Positions 37,428 to 45,829 of a stretch of DNA of 64,000 nt are shown here, one piece after another. The translations under genes were made by a program, and so were the position numbers. The stretch is from the NCBI RefSeq assembly GCF_037381185.1, contig NZ_JARRQY010000028.1:34372-98371 (forward strand). Reading direction: 5' to 3'. Under the pieces are notes generated by a model, which was given only the letters and a program-made list of their open reading frames with translations, ran no database searches and was not told the origin of the DNA. Within the stretch, counting starts at the first letter, position 1. Each line of letters opens with the position of its first letter. Source of the DNA: Acidihalobacter_A sp037381185 (GTDB lineage: Bacteria; Pseudomonadota; Gammaproteobacteria; DSM-5130; Acidihalobacteraceae).

Positions 37428-38767
37428 TGCGCCTGCCGCACCGGCTCCAGCAGCTCGCCGCGCAGCGAATTGGGCAGCGCCTCGGTGATACGCACCTCGG
37501 CGAACTCGCCGATCAGCGACGGAGAGCCGTCGAAATTCACCACGCGGTTGTTCTCCGTGCGCCCGGCAAGCTGGTTCGGATCCTTGCGCGAAGGCCCGAC
37601 GACCAGCACCTGCTGACGCGTGCCGACCATGCCGGCGCTGATCGCCGCGGCCATCTCGTTGATTCGGGCCTGCAGCCGCGCCAGGCGCTCCTTCTTGACC
37701 GCCATCGGCACGTCGTCCGGCAGCGAAGCCGCCGGCGTGCCGGGGCGCGGGCTGTAGATAAAGCTGAAGGACAGATCGAAGCCGACGTCCTCGATCAGCT
37801 GCATGGTCGCCTCGAAATCGGCGTCGGTCTCGCCGGGAAAGCCGACGATGAAGTCCGAGGACAGGCAGATGCCCGGGCGCGCCTCGCGCAGCTTGCGGAT
37901 CTTGGCCTTGTACTCCAGCGCCGTGTGCTTGCGCTTCATCGCCGCCAGAATGCGGTCCGAGCCGCTCTGCACCGGCAGATGCAGATGACTGACCAGCTGC
38001 GGCACCTCGGCGTAGGCCTGGATCAGAGAATCGGAGAATTCCACCGGATGCGAGGTCGTGTAACGGATCCGGCCGATACCGTCGACGGCGGAAATATAGT
38101 TGATGAGCAAGGCCAGGTCGGCGATCTCGCCATCGTGCATGTGCCCGCGGTAGGCGTTGACGTTCTGCCCCAGCAGATTGACCTCGCGCACGCCCTGCTC
38201 GGCGAGCTGGGCGACCTCGGCCAGCACGTCGTCGAAGGGACGGCTGACCTCCTCGCCGCGCGTGTACGGCACCACGCAGAACGTGCAGTACTTGCTGCAG
38301 CCCTCCATGATCGACACGAACGCGCTCGGCCCCTCGGCGCGCGGCTCGGGCAGGCGGTCGAACTTCTCGATCTCGGGGAAGGAGATATCCACCACAGGCG
38401 CCCGCGCCCGACGCACCTCGGCAACCATCTCCGGCAGCCGATGCAAGGTCTGGGGGCCGAACACGATGTCCACGAACGGCGCCCGCTCGCGCAGCGCCTC
38501 GCCCTCCTGGCTGGCCACACAGCCACCGACACCGATGATCAGGTTCGGATTCCGATCCTTGAACTCGCGCCAGGTGCCGAGCAGGGAAAACACCTTCTCC
38601 TGCGCCTTCTCGCGGATGGAGCAGGTATTGACCAGCAGAATATCGGCCTCGCCTGGAGAAGCCGCCGCAGTACTACCCTCGGCCGCATGCAGCACGTCCA
38701 GCATCTTGCTGGAATCGTACTCGTTCATCTGGCAGCCCTGGGTTTGGATATAGACCTTCGCGTTCAT
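37424..38767 (-). CDS. miaB: tRNA-2-methylthio-N6-isopentenyladenosine synthase MiaB
   Basis: Radical-SAM methylthiotransferase acting on A37 of tRNAs. Three N-terminal cluster cysteines lie in TQGCQMNEYDS, LVNTCSIREKA and GVGGCVASQEG; the radical-SAM CxxxCxxC is CSKYCTFCVVPYTRG. A C-terminal TRAM domain covers the final ~65 residues. 447 residues, complete. First gene of the five-gene operon. Confidence 0.97.
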   Translation of the reverse strand: MNAKVYIQTQGCQMNEYDSSKMLDVLHAAEGSTAAASPGEADILLVNTCSIREKAQEKVFSLLGTWREFKDRNPNLIIGVGGCVASQEGEALRERAPFVDIVFGPQTLHRLPEMVAEVRRARAPVVDISFPEIEKFDRLPEPRAEGPSAFVSIMEGCSKYCTFCVVPYTRGEEVSRPFDDVLAEVAQLAEQGVREVNLLGQNVNAYRGHMHDGEIADLALLINYISAVDGIGRIRYTTSHPVEFSDSLIQAYAEVPQLVSHLHLPVQSGSDRILAAMKRKHTALEYKAKIRKLREARPGICLSSDFIVGFPGETDADFEATMQLIEDVGFDLSFSFIYSPRPGTPAASLPDDVPMAVKKERLARLQARINEMAAAISAGMVGTRQQVLVVGPSRKDPNQLAGRTENNRVVNFDGSPSLIGEFAEVRITEALPNSLRGELLEPVRQAQ

Positions 38768-38955
38768 CGCGGGATTATATCAATTGCCCGGCCACCGATG
38801 CAGCAGCGCTGCACGACTGCCCGTTGAAACCTGCCGCCACGACCGCGGCGCCTTGCGCAGACTCGATAAAACTTGCGGGGGATGGGCTGCAAGCTCGGAG
38901 CCCACAGCATTGTTTTGCTATGAATGCGCGGCGGCACGACCCATTCGGCGAGCCA

Positions 38956-39168
38956 CTACCCCTGTTCGCGGTGCGACTCGTGCTTCAGGCGCGCAAACAG
39001 CGAATACAGCGGGCAATACCCCAACGCGCCGGTCGCCATCACCAGCAGACCACAAAAGGTCCACTCGCGGTACGGGAAAGGGTTCACGAAATAGATGGCG
39101 AACAGAACGGCGCCGAAGTACAGGCGCATCCAGCGTTCGGCAGTCTGCATATTCTTGGGGATCTTCAC
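38956..39168 (-). CDS. DUF2892 family small membrane protein
   Basis: 70-residue protein opening KIPKNMQTAERWMRL, the typical start of DUF2892/YgaP-type inner-membrane proteins, then two short hydrophobic segments (YFGAVLFAIYFVN and CGLLVMATGALGYCPLYSLFA) with the GxCPLY signature. GGAGCGCCC is upstream. Function unknown; homologues occur alone or fused to rhodaneses. The 190 bases between it and miaB hold nothing seen. Confidence 0.8.
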   Translation of the reverse strand: MKIPKNMQTAERWMRLYFGAVLFAIYFVNPFPYREWTFCGLLVMATGALGYCPLYSLFARLKHESHREQG

Positions 39169-39318
39169 GGGCGCTCCTCACGGATTGGCGACGTCTCGGC
39201 CCGGCATCGCATCAGCGTACAGCCGGTCCGTTTGCCGCATCATAGCCAGCGAGGCGGCGCAGATAACTGACCTGGGTCAAGAATGCGTGGTGCCGTGCGG
39301 CATCGAGGGGGAAGCAAC

Positions 39319-39348
39319 GGCGCCCGAGCCTCCCTCAGCCCGGGCGCC
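39319..39348 (-). terminator. Hairpin downstream of the acetate transporter gene
   Basis: GGCGCCCG and CGGGCGCC form an 8-bp perfect stem with a 14-base loop, about 20 bases past the stop of the transporter. There is no long T-run, so its role as terminator is tentative. Confidence 0.4.
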
Positions 39349-39368
39349 GCGCCATCACCAAGCCAGAC

Positions 39369-39929
39369 TCAGGTAGCCGACTCGTACGGGCCGATTGGCA
39401 GCACCGTCTTACCGTAAGCCTCGTTGATGACCTCGGCTGCCGACAGGTAAAAGGCCAGCACCGCCGTCACGAGACCGACGTAACCACCCGCTATGGTGAA
39501 TCCGCCCTTGCCTAACCAGACGCCCAGAGCCAGCAACAGGAAAGTGATCCACAGCGCGAGGAACACCAACTGAACCGCCCGGTTGGCCCGGAAGGTCGCA
39601 ATCCACATATAGAACGTGAACACGCCCCAGACGAAAAGAAACCAGCCGACGAACGCGCCCGGTACCTTGGCAGCGAAGAACTCGACGAACAGCGCGAACG
39701 ACCACCAGAAAGCCCCGTAACTGGTGAAGGCGACCAAGCCGAAGGTATTGCCACGGGGAAATTCGAGCAGCCCCGCAAGAACCTGCGCGCTGCCGCCGTA
39801 AGCGAATGCCAGCGCCAGAACCAGGGGAACCGCGTCGCCGGTGAACCAACCGGCGTTGTGCATGCTGAGCATCCAGGTCGTAAAAGCAAAACCGGCCAGC
39901 CCCAGGGGAGCAGGATTAGCTAACTTCAT
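39369..39929 (-). CDS. satP: Acetate/succinate transporter (GPR1/FUN34/SatP family)
   Basis: Six-helix inner-membrane transporter for acetate. The family signature NPAPLGLAGFAFTTW sits at the N-terminus, and FGLVAFTSYGAFWWSFAL is another conserved block. 186 residues, family length. GAGGAGGAC is upstream of the ATG. Monocistronic. The symbol follows the E. coli homologue; substrate is by family. Confidence 0.88.
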   Translation of the reverse strand: MKLANPAPLGLAGFAFTTWMLSMHNAGWFTGDAVPLVLALAFAYGGSAQVLAGLLEFPRGNTFGLVAFTSYGAFWWSFALFVEFFAAKVPGAFVGWFLFVWGVFTFYMWIATFRANRAVQLVFLALWITFLLLALGVWLGKGGFTIAGGYVGLVTAVLAFYLSAAEVINEAYGKTVLPIGPYESAT

Positions 39930-40600
39930 ATGATGTCCTCCTCTATTCCGATTTTATTCAAGCTTCGGAAGTGTTTTATAGGCATGGCCGATGCGCCCGG
40001 ACCGAGAAGAATTCAAATTTTATTAAATACTTAGCGCATCCAAACAAACGCATCCCCCATGCGCGTCAGCGCCGTGTCAAAGCCCTGCTTGCCGGAGTGC
40101 GGCACCAAAACCTTAATCTACGGCGTAGAGTTAGTCCGTGTGTGTTTGGAAAAGTTCATAAAAAACATGAAGCCTTAAATAAGCAGCACTTCTTACAATG
40201 CGAAATGACACACATGAAAGCGGCCGAGAACCCACCAACTATGCACGAGCGTAGGGGAAAACCTGGAACAAGGCGCCGCCGTAGAACCGGGCCGCTTTTC
40301 GCGCTCCGCAACGCTGACGCTCGCTCATAGCCGGGTCACACCAGGCTCGCAGCACCTTGTGGGCCACGAGAAGCGGCTCCGGCAGCTCACCCGCTCAATA
40401 GCGCGAACAAGCGCCAGCCAGTATTGGAGGACAAAAGTCGCCACCTTGCTCGACGCGGAAGATCGTCCGCGCCACGATCCACTCAAGCCCGGACTCCGGT
40501 TCAGCACTCATTCAGCCGGACTGTCGGAACCTCTGCCCAGGCTGCAAAGGAAGTCGCCGGCAAACCCGCCACACGATGCATGCAGCCGGGAGGTCCACCC
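39930..40600. other. 670-base gene-free stretch with a MITE-like remnant
   Basis: The first half is AT-rich and holds the satP promoter region but no recognisable gene; small open frames here show no family signature. The second half contains the repeat described at 40281-40414. The last ~180 bases lead into the His-rich protein gene and presumably carry its promoter. Confidence 0.5.
40281..40414. repeat. Partial MITE-like element (right half)
   Basis: GTAGAACCGGGCCGCTTTTC, GCTCATAGCCGGG and AGAAGCGGCTCCGGCAG match in order the right half of the element that splits hepT (42155-42287). The right end GCTCAATAGCGCGAACAAGC is a degenerate form of that element's terminal repeat. The left terminal repeat was not found. 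Confidence 0.6.
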
Positions 40601-40873
40601 ATGAAACGCACACTCCTCGCAAGCGCCGCCGTTGGAACACTGCTGCTCATCGGCGCCGGCGCAGCCAATGCGGACAGTGTCCGCTTCGACGTCCGCATTG
40701 GCGCGCCCCTGTATGGCATGCGCCACCTGTCGCCGCCTCCGCCGCGCGTGTTCGTGACACCCCGCCGCGTACGCTACTGGGTCCCGATGCACCCTCGCCA
40801 CTACCGCCACCACAATCGCCGACATCACTGGCACGGCGACTGGGGCGCACACGGCCACCACTACCGCTGGTAA
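40601..40873 (+). CDS. Small secreted histidine-rich protein
   Basis: 90-residue protein with a signal peptide (KRTLLASAAVGTLLLIGAGAANA, cut before DSVRFD). The mature part is basic and ends in HPRHYRHHNRRHHWHGDW... with over ten histidines. GGGAGG precedes the ATG. It could bind divalent metals in the periplasm, or be one of the common low-complexity YXXH-type envelope proteins; no family is certain. A perfect terminator hairpin follows directly. Confidence 0.65.
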   Translation: MKRTLLASAAVGTLLLIGAGAANADSVRFDVRIGAPLYGMRHLSPPPPRVFVTPRRVRYWVPMHPRHYRHHNRRHHWHGDWGAHGHHYRW

Positions 40874-40876
40874 GCC

Positions 40877-40911
40877 AAGGCACGGCGGGTCGACGCGGCC
40901 CGCCGTGCCTT
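40877..40911 (+). terminator. Perfect 13-bp hairpin after the His-rich gene
   Basis: AAGGCACGGCGGG (40877-40889) pairs perfectly with CCCGCCGTGCCTT (40899-40911) around a 9-base loop, four bases after the stop. There is no T-run of note, but position and stability suit transcription termination. Confidence 0.65.
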
Positions 40912-40931
40912 GCGCAAGCCTATACTGTGGG

Positions 40932-41357
40932 ATGAAGCCGACCTTTATTCACCGCCCGCCCATGCCGCATAAGCCCCGATCACATCCCGAAACCGTCCGC
41001 CTGGAAGTGAACGGCGTACTCGACCTGCATCACTTCAAACCACGGGAAGTGCCCGAACTGGTGCGGGAATATCTGCACGAATGCAAACGCCTCGGCATCG
41101 ACGAGGTACGCATCATCCACGGCAAGGGTAAAGGCGTGCTGCGGGGGATCGTGCAGGAGATCCTCGCCGCCGACCCCGGCGTGCGCGGCTTCGGCCCGGC
41201 GCACGACGGCAGTGGTTGGGGCGTTACGATTGCTTATCTGAGCGCCGACAGCGCCAAACGGCAGACCCCATCGAAACCAGCCGAACAGGCAGCGGCCGCA
41301 ACGACGAAGCACCGCTGGTGGCGGAAACTATTTACATCATCCAACAGAAGTTCCTGA
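40932..41357 (+). CDS. Smr-domain protein
   Basis: Stand-alone Smr (small MutS-related) domain. LDLHHFKPREVPELVREYL carries the LDLH motif, and VRIIHGKGKGVLRGIVQEIL carries the HGKG motif of DNA/RNA nicking Smr domains. The C-terminal ~30 residues are low complexity. Starts at 40932 or the ATG at 40962 are possible. It begins about 20 bases after the terminator hairpin of the previous gene. Substrate unknown. Confidence 0.82.
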   Translation: MKPTFIHRPPMPHKPRSHPETVRLEVNGVLDLHHFKPREVPELVREYLHECKRLGIDEVRIIHGKGKGVLRGIVQEILAADPGVRGFGPAHDGSGWGVTIAYLSADSAKRQTPSKPAEQAAAATTKHRWWRKLFTSSNRSS

Positions 41358-41458
41358 CGCCTGAATCAAGCTATCTAAGCGCACCGCGCCAAAGCCGGGA
41401 TTTGTTGACGCCACTGCGATAACATAAATTCTCGAATGTTTCGGGACGAGGCACGGCA

Positions 41459-41752
41459 ATGCGGCTATCCGAGCGCGAACAACAAGCCATTCGCGAGATC
41501 GTTCGCAGGGAAGACCCCTCAGCCGAAATCTATCTCTTTGGCTCGCGCCTGAATGACGATCGCAAAGGTGGAGACATCGACCTCTATCTGGAAATCGGTG
41601 TGGATCAGGAACTACTCGGATTGAAGACCCGAATCCTGAGCAGCCTTTGGGAAAGGCTGGGACCGCAAAAAATCGATCTGCTGATCCATCGCCGCCAAAC
41701 ACCGCACACCGCTTTCGAAACGGAGATACAACGGTCAGGGAGGCTGTTGTGA
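41459..41752 (+). CDS. mntA: MntA-type minimal nucleotidyltransferase (antitoxin)
   Basis: 97-residue nucleotidyltransferase. The fold signature LFGSRLNDDRKGGDIDLYLE gives GS...DxD. In MntA/HepT systems this protein AMPylates the HEPN toxin and neutralises it. Its TGA stop overlaps the GTG start of the following HEPN frame (GTGA), the usual arrangement. The partner toxin gene is split by a mobile element, so this antitoxin now appears to be an orphan. Confidence 0.8.
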   Translation: MRLSEREQQAIREIVRREDPSAEIYLFGSRLNDDRKGGDIDLYLEIGVDQELLGLKTRILSSLWERLGPQKIDLLIHRRQTPHTAFETEIQRSGRLL

Positions 41753-42499
41753 GGCAACCCCAGGCAATCTTCCTTCAGAATCTAGACGTGGCTCAAAGAA
41801 TGGCCCGCAATCTGGAACGGTCGCGGAAGCAAGCCTCGGCAGTATTGCCGATCACCGCAGAAACAGTAGGAAAATTGACAGAGCAGGAAATCGACGTTTT
41901 CGATCTGTTCCTTGCCCGGTTCGGGAAACTGCAGGATTTCCTCGTCTCCAAACTCTTCCGATCAGTGGCGCTGGCCAGTCTTGAAGACATTCATAGCGAT
42001 GTCTCGATCCTCGATATGCTAGGGCCTGTTCGCACTATTGAGCGGTGCGCTGTTGCACCCGGTTGGCCGCCAATCAAGGCGCGAGGAGAGAGGTTTGGTC
42101 ATTCCAAATGAACGACGAGTAAGGCCGAGGGGCGGCCAACCGGGCGCAACCCGTAGGGCCGGGCCGCTTTTCGCGTCCCACGGCGTTGCCGTTCGCTCAT
42201 GTAGCCGGGCTACACCACGCTCGCGGCGCCTGGCGGGTCACGAAAAGCGGCTCCGGCAGCGCATCGCGCAATAGTGCGAACAGGCCCCAAGGCGCATGGA
42301 AAAATTCGGGATCATCGACTCCGCGGACAGCTGGCTCCAACTCCGCCTGCTTCGCAATGCCTTCGCACATGAATACCTGACAGACAACGCGGCCATCGCT
42401 GAGAACATCAACAAAGCGTCCGAATTAGCGCCCCTGCTGCCTACCGCGCTCACGCACGCAGAAAGCTATTTTGCCGAACACATAGCAGCGCAAAACTAG
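41749..42499 (+). pseudogene. hepT: HepT-like HEPN RNase toxin gene split by a MITE
   Basis: The 5' part (41749 to ~42021) reads VRQPQAIFLQNLDVAQRM...LASLEDIHSDVSILDML, the first helices of a HepT protein. After the inserted element the 3' part resumes in another frame at ~42293: RMEKFGIIDSADSWLQLRL, then LRNAFAHEY with the HEPN Rx4-6H RNase motif, ending at 42499. Joining the two gives a normal ~160-residue HEPN protein. The catalytic motif is cut from its N-terminal half, so the toxin should be inactive. Confidence 0.85.
42022..42287. mobile_element. 266-bp MITE-like element with terminal inverted repeats, inserted in hepT
   Basis: Left end GGGCCTGTTCGCACTATTG (42022-42040) is the perfect complement of the right end CAATAGTGCGAACAGGCCC (42269-42287). 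Inside is a second inverted repeat of 20 bases with one mismatch (42052-42071 versus 42131-42150) and a third, GCCGCTTTTCG / CGAAAAGCGGC (near 42163 and 42241). No transposase frame is present, so it must have been moved by a helper in trans. A target duplication could not be decided. Related shorter copies lie at 14265-14352 and 40281-40414. Confidence 0.85.
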
Positions 42500-42543
42500 G
42501 CCCTGCCGCCCGTACTCGGATCACAAAAACAGGAGCAAAACAC

Positions 42544-42930
42544 CTACAGGAACGCGCTCTCGAAGCGGGCGAAGAAAAGATCGGGGAACGGCTCCTTGTC
42601 GCGCGTTCCATGGCGGATACCGGTCACTCGCCCATGTGCACGCTTGAGAATGCCGCCCTCACCCTCCCATTCGAGTTCGACTTTACGTCCTGTCGGGGGC
42701 GCCGTATCGGTGATGAGCGTCATCGCCCAATCGCCATGATCGCACACCACCACATCCTTCGCCGCGGCACGGCCCGCCGCATCGATCCACAGATGGCCGT
42801 GACGCTTGAGCGCAGTACCGCGCTTGTCCTTGCGCGCTATTGCGCCACCCATCAGCTGCAGCTGATCGGCACGCGCCTCCAACTCCGGATCGATATCATC
42901 CATATTCAGGAAATCACGCGGATCAACCAT
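42544..42930 (-). CDS. Unidentified 128-residue protein, possibly PilZ-like
   Basis: No family recognised with confidence. The N-terminus is acidic (DPRDFLNMDDIDPELEARADQL). The rest, from LKRHGHLWIDAAG to FFARFESAFL, has alternating beta-strand-like spacing with a V-x-F-type ending that loosely resembles a PilZ barrel, but the RxxxR motif for cyclic di-GMP is not evident. GAGGT lies upstream. Codon use is like that of housekeeping neighbours and the frame is free of anomalies, so it is probably real. It lies between the broken hepT and galE. Confidence 0.6.
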   Translation of the reverse strand: MVDPRDFLNMDDIDPELEARADQLQLMGGAIARKDKRGTALKRHGHLWIDAAGRAAAKDVVVCDHGDWAMTLITDTAPPTGRKVELEWEGEGGILKRAHGRVTGIRHGTRDKEPFPDLFFARFESAFL

Positions 42931-43014
42931 GGTAACCTCTCAACCCCGACATTCCGGAAGACTACTTCTCACCTACCAATATATGACACTACAGGGAAAA
43001 ATGCGCTCCCCCAG

Positions 43015-43992
43015 TCACATATCAGCAGATTTCGTCTCCCAACGCCACGCATCGGCGACGATGGTTTCAAGATCGTCGAATTTCGGCTGCCAGCCAAGCA
43101 CTTCCTTGATCCGCGTATTCTCCGCCACCAGCGCCGGCGGATCGCCCGCCCGACGCGGGGCCTCGTCGACGCGAAAATCCACGCCGCTCACACGCTGCAC
43201 GGTCTCGGCCACCTCACGCACGCTATAACCCCGTCCGTAACCGCAATTGAGCACCTGCGAGTCGCCACCGGCGGCCAGGTAATCCAGGGCATCCAGATGC
43301 GCCCGCGCCAAATCCTCGACATGGATGTAGTCGCGGATGCAGGTACCGTCCGGCGTCGCGTAGTCCGTGCCGAAAATCTGCAGCCGCTCGCGCTGGCCCA
43401 GCGCCGCCTGGCAGGCCACCTTGATCAGATGCGTGGCGTCCGGCGTCGCCTGACCGATACGCGCCTCGGGATCGGCGCCGGCAACGTTGAAATAGCGCAG
43501 CGCCACATAGCTCGGACCACCCGCGGCGCCCAGATCCATCAGCATGCGCTCGCTCATCATCTTGGACGCGCCGTAGGGATTGATCGGCGCCAGCGGCGTG
43601 GTCTCGTCGATCACCGTCTGCTCCGGCATGCCGTAGACCGCCGCCGTCGAGGAGAACACGAAGTGCGGCACACCGAAACGCCGTACCCGCTCCAGCAATC
43701 CCAGCGTGTTGCGCGTGTTATTGGCGTAATACTTCAGAGGCTCGGCCACCGACTCGGGCACCACGATGAAGGCCGCGAAATGCAGCACCGCGTCAAAGCG
43801 ATGCTCTTCAAACAGCTTGTCGAGACGCTCGCCATCGGCCAGGTCGCCCTCGACCAGCGTACCCGCCAGCAACGCCCAGCGGTGACCGGTCGAAAGATTG
43901 TCGTAGACCACGACCTCGTGCCCGACCTCGCCGAGTTGACGCACCACGTGCGAACCGATATAGCCCGCACCTCCGGTAACCAACACCTTCAT
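43015..43992 (-). CDS. galE: UDP-glucose 4-epimerase
   Basis: Interconverts UDP-glucose and UDP-galactose. The NAD-binding motif VTGGAGYIGSHVV opens the protein. Ser in FVFSSTAAVYG and NPYGASKMMSE (Tyr-X3-Lys) form the catalytic centre, and GDPPALVAENTRI is typical of the C-terminus. 325 residues. AGGAG lies before the ATG. It probably supplies sugar nucleotide for the surface polysaccharide operon. Confidence 0.95.
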   Translation of the reverse strand: MKVLVTGGAGYIGSHVVRQLGEVGHEVVVYDNLSTGHRWALLAGTLVEGDLADGERLDKLFEEHRFDAVLHFAAFIVVPESVAEPLKYYANNTRNTLGLLERVRRFGVPHFVFSSTAAVYGMPEQTVIDETTPLAPINPYGASKMMSERMLMDLGAAGGPSYVALRYFNVAGADPEARIGQATPDATHLIKVACQAALGQRERLQIFGTDYATPDGTCIRDYIHVEDLARAHLDALDYLAAGGDSQVLNCGYGRGYSVREVAETVQRVSGVDFRVDEAPRRAGDPPALVAENTRIKEVLGWQPKFDDLETIVADAWRWETKSADM

Positions 43993-44031
43993 CGTCTACT
44001 CCTTTAGAGCTGCGCCGGGGCGCATCCTAGT

Positions 44032-44106
44032 TCAATAAGCGTTCTTGTGCACAAAACCGCGGAATAGGGTAAGAGGAATGCCCTTCAACTCAAAGCCTAC
44101 CGACAT
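44032..44106 (-). pseudogene. 3'-end remnant of an undecaprenyl-phosphate sugar transferase gene (copy A)
   Basis: Read on the minus strand, this short piece encodes SVGFELKGIPLTLFRGFVHKNAY and a TGA stop. The last 13 residues are identical to the end of the intact transferase at 48220-49623, and the preceding ones are similar (SLAFDLKIIF). No upstream part of the gene remains. It lies between galE and the vapBC module. Confidence 0.8.
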
Positions 44107-44153
44107 AACACCGGCGCTGCGCACAAGCGCAGCACATCCACTGCACTGGATGC

Positions 44154-44519
44154 TCAAAGACGGTACGGGATACGCACCCCGGGGCTATCCTCTGGAAAAT
44201 CCTTGACGTCACGGGTCACCAGCAAAGCCTGGTTGCATTCGGCCGTCGCCAGAATGATGGCATCGGGCAAACGCAGACTATTACTCCGACGAAGCATCAC
44301 AGCGGCCTCTGCCACCTCGGCGCCGATCGGCACGACCACAAATGTCCCCAGAAACTCGCGGACTACGCGCTCTTCCTGCTCGTCCCGGCAACCGACGAGC
44401 ACTTCCATCCATGTTATCTGGCTGATGCATCGCTGAGTGAAGCGTCCCAGTTCTGCTGCTGCCTGCGGAATGCCATTGAGGTAATCCACCAGGATATTGG
44501 TGTCGAATACCGCTTTCAT
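44154..44519 (-). CDS. vapC: VapC-type PIN-domain toxin
   Basis: PIN-domain RNase. Acidic active-site residues are visible: Asp in AVFDTNILVDYL, Glu in TWMEVLVG, and Asp in LRLPDAIILATAE with a further Asp in VTRDVKDF. About 121 residues. The ATG of MKAVFDTN overlaps the antitoxin stop (ATGA). Known family members cut tRNA or rRNA; the target here is unknown. Confidence 0.87.
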   Translation of the reverse strand: MKAVFDTNILVDYLNGIPQAAAELGRFTQRCISQITWMEVLVGCRDEQEERVVREFLGTFVVVPIGAEVAEAAVMLRRSNSLRLPDAIILATAECNQALLVTRDVKDFPEDSPGVRIPYRL

Positions 44520-44737
44520 GACATCCATTCATCGCGGAGCTGTTGCTGATAACTCAGCCCCTCAACCCGCCGCCCCCATAAACCGAATGCTGGAGACTGC
44601 TCATCCGGCGACGGCCGACTCGCGAGATAGGCGCTGACTGCGCGCCGAATAGCCTCCGCCTGCGAAATGTTCTCCCGCTTGGCCAACGCCTTGATTGCCT
44701 GGAGCGAATTTTCCGGCAGATCGATCACGGTACGCAT
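44516..44737 (-). CDS. vapB: VapB-type ribbon-helix-helix antitoxin
   Basis: Short DNA-binding antitoxin. MRTVIDLPENSLQAIKALAKRENISQAEAIRRAVSAYL, read in two blocks, is a classic ribbon-helix-helix domain; the C-terminal tail (SPAFGLWGRR...) would wrap the PIN toxin. I start at MRTVIDLP; a start seven codons upstream is possible. Coupled to vapC by a 4-base overlap. Confidence 0.85.
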   Translation of the reverse strand: MRTVIDLPENSLQAIKALAKRENISQAEAIRRAVSAYLASRPSPDEQSPAFGLWGRRVEGLSYQQQLRDEWMS

Positions 44738-44930
44738 GGAAGCCACCTCAAACGACATCAGATTGCATCATCATGAATCATTGATCCATGGTGGGCAAGG
44801 CTTCCCCGACTGATTCCTCAGCGCATCCACCGAGATGATTCGCTGCCCCTATCACAACAGCGGCAAAGGCACATACGCTGCGCTTATCCACTTTACGCCA
44901 CACCCGCGCAGCCATTTATTCAGCCTGCCC

Positions 44931-45242
44931 TCAGGCAGACGCATGAAAATCGAAGCGTACCCTTTCGTCGGCAATACGTTCACGAAACTCGTCGGAAATC
45001 CGATACCAATCGACCACATCCACGCGAAACGGCAAGCCGGACTCCGAAAAAGCCTCCTCGAGTTCGGCCTGTTTGGCAAATGGCAGCGGCCCATCCGCCC
45101 GCACCAGCAAGTCGAGGTCCGAAAAGCGCCGAGCCTTGCCCGTGGCCCGCGACCCGAATACCCAGACCTGGCCATCGCCGCCAAGCACCCGGTCCAGAAT
45201 CAAGCGCACCTCGGCCGTCTCATCCGACGAGAGCTCAAGCAT
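44931..45242 (-). CDS. MNT-type nucleotidyltransferase (antitoxin-like)
   Basis: Minimal nucleotidyltransferase with VWVFGSRATGKARRFSDLDLLV (GSR...DLD). About 103 residues from the ATG of MLELSSDET. It overlaps the upstream HEPN gene by 8 bases, as in HI0073/HI0074-type pairs. Such pairs act as toxin-antitoxin systems or as a split nucleotidyltransferase; function here is by family. Confidence 0.8.
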   Translation of the reverse strand: MLELSSDETAEVRLILDRVLGGDGQVWVFGSRATGKARRFSDLDLLVRADGPLPFAKQAELEEAFSESGLPFRVDVVDWYRISDEFRERIADERVRFDFHASA

Positions 45243-45627
45243 CCGAGTCCTCCAATACCCGCAGTAGAGATTCCACATCGCCCAGAAACGCTTGGGCTAC
45301 GACATACACCTCTTCCGCAATGCGCTCATTGTATGTATGCGACCTGATGTTTCGTGCTTTGTGATACTCGAACCAAGGCAGCGGATCGTCGATCAACGCG
45401 CGCTCAGCCGCGAGGCGAAACAGGTCTCGCCGGCTCAGCGGCACCACGGCTTCACCTCCCAAGTCTTCCACCAGCCGACGTTGCAGCGACTTCCAGGCAA
45501 GTTCGTAGGTATATTCGAAGCGCTGAATCACCGCATCGCGCACGAACTCATCCTTGGGCTGAGCCAATGCAGCGCGTAGCGACGCGATGGCTTTGCGCAA
45601 CGGGGTCAAGATCAACGGCTCATTCAT
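45235..45627 (-). CDS. HI0074-type HEPN protein (nucleotidyltransferase-associated)
   Basis: 130-residue all-helical protein. QRFEYTYELAWKSLQRRL is the family signature, and HKARNIRSHTYNE carries the R-N-x-x-S-H motif of this HEPN branch. It is paired with the downstream MNT gene. A second HEPN/MNT pair in the same zone (41459-42499) is of a different branch, so the two are not a recent duplication. Confidence 0.82.
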   Translation of the reverse strand: MNEPLILTPLRKAIASLRAALAQPKDEFVRDAVIQRFEYTYELAWKSLQRRLVEDLGGEAVVPLSRRDLFRLAAERALIDDPLPWFEYHKARNIRSHTYNERIAEEVYVVAQAFLGDVESLLRVLEDSDA

Positions 45628-45829
45628 TCCGCCAACCTTAAATCAAATAAGCGCCGAATTGTCGAGCAAAATGACCCCGATTTGCCGCGATTTGCGGTTC
45701 AGCTGTCGGGTAGGGACGCTTCGGCAATGTTCTCTCGGTCGCGTGAATAGTTGCCGCTCCTGGGCACACTGGCACGAGTCAAGACAAATGGCCTGTCTCC
45801 AATTTACACAGCGCCCCAACGCAGATAGA

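Noticed and set aside
37427..38827. Long plus-strand open frame opposite miaB
   Set aside because: Antisense shadow of MiaB; residue composition is that of complemented codons.
39971..40330. Open frame in the AT-rich gap after satP
   Set aside because: No ribosome site, no family pattern, and it runs into the repeat element.
42610..44007. Long plus-strand open frame opposite the 128-residue protein and galE
   Set aside because: Antisense shadow of galE; no domain.
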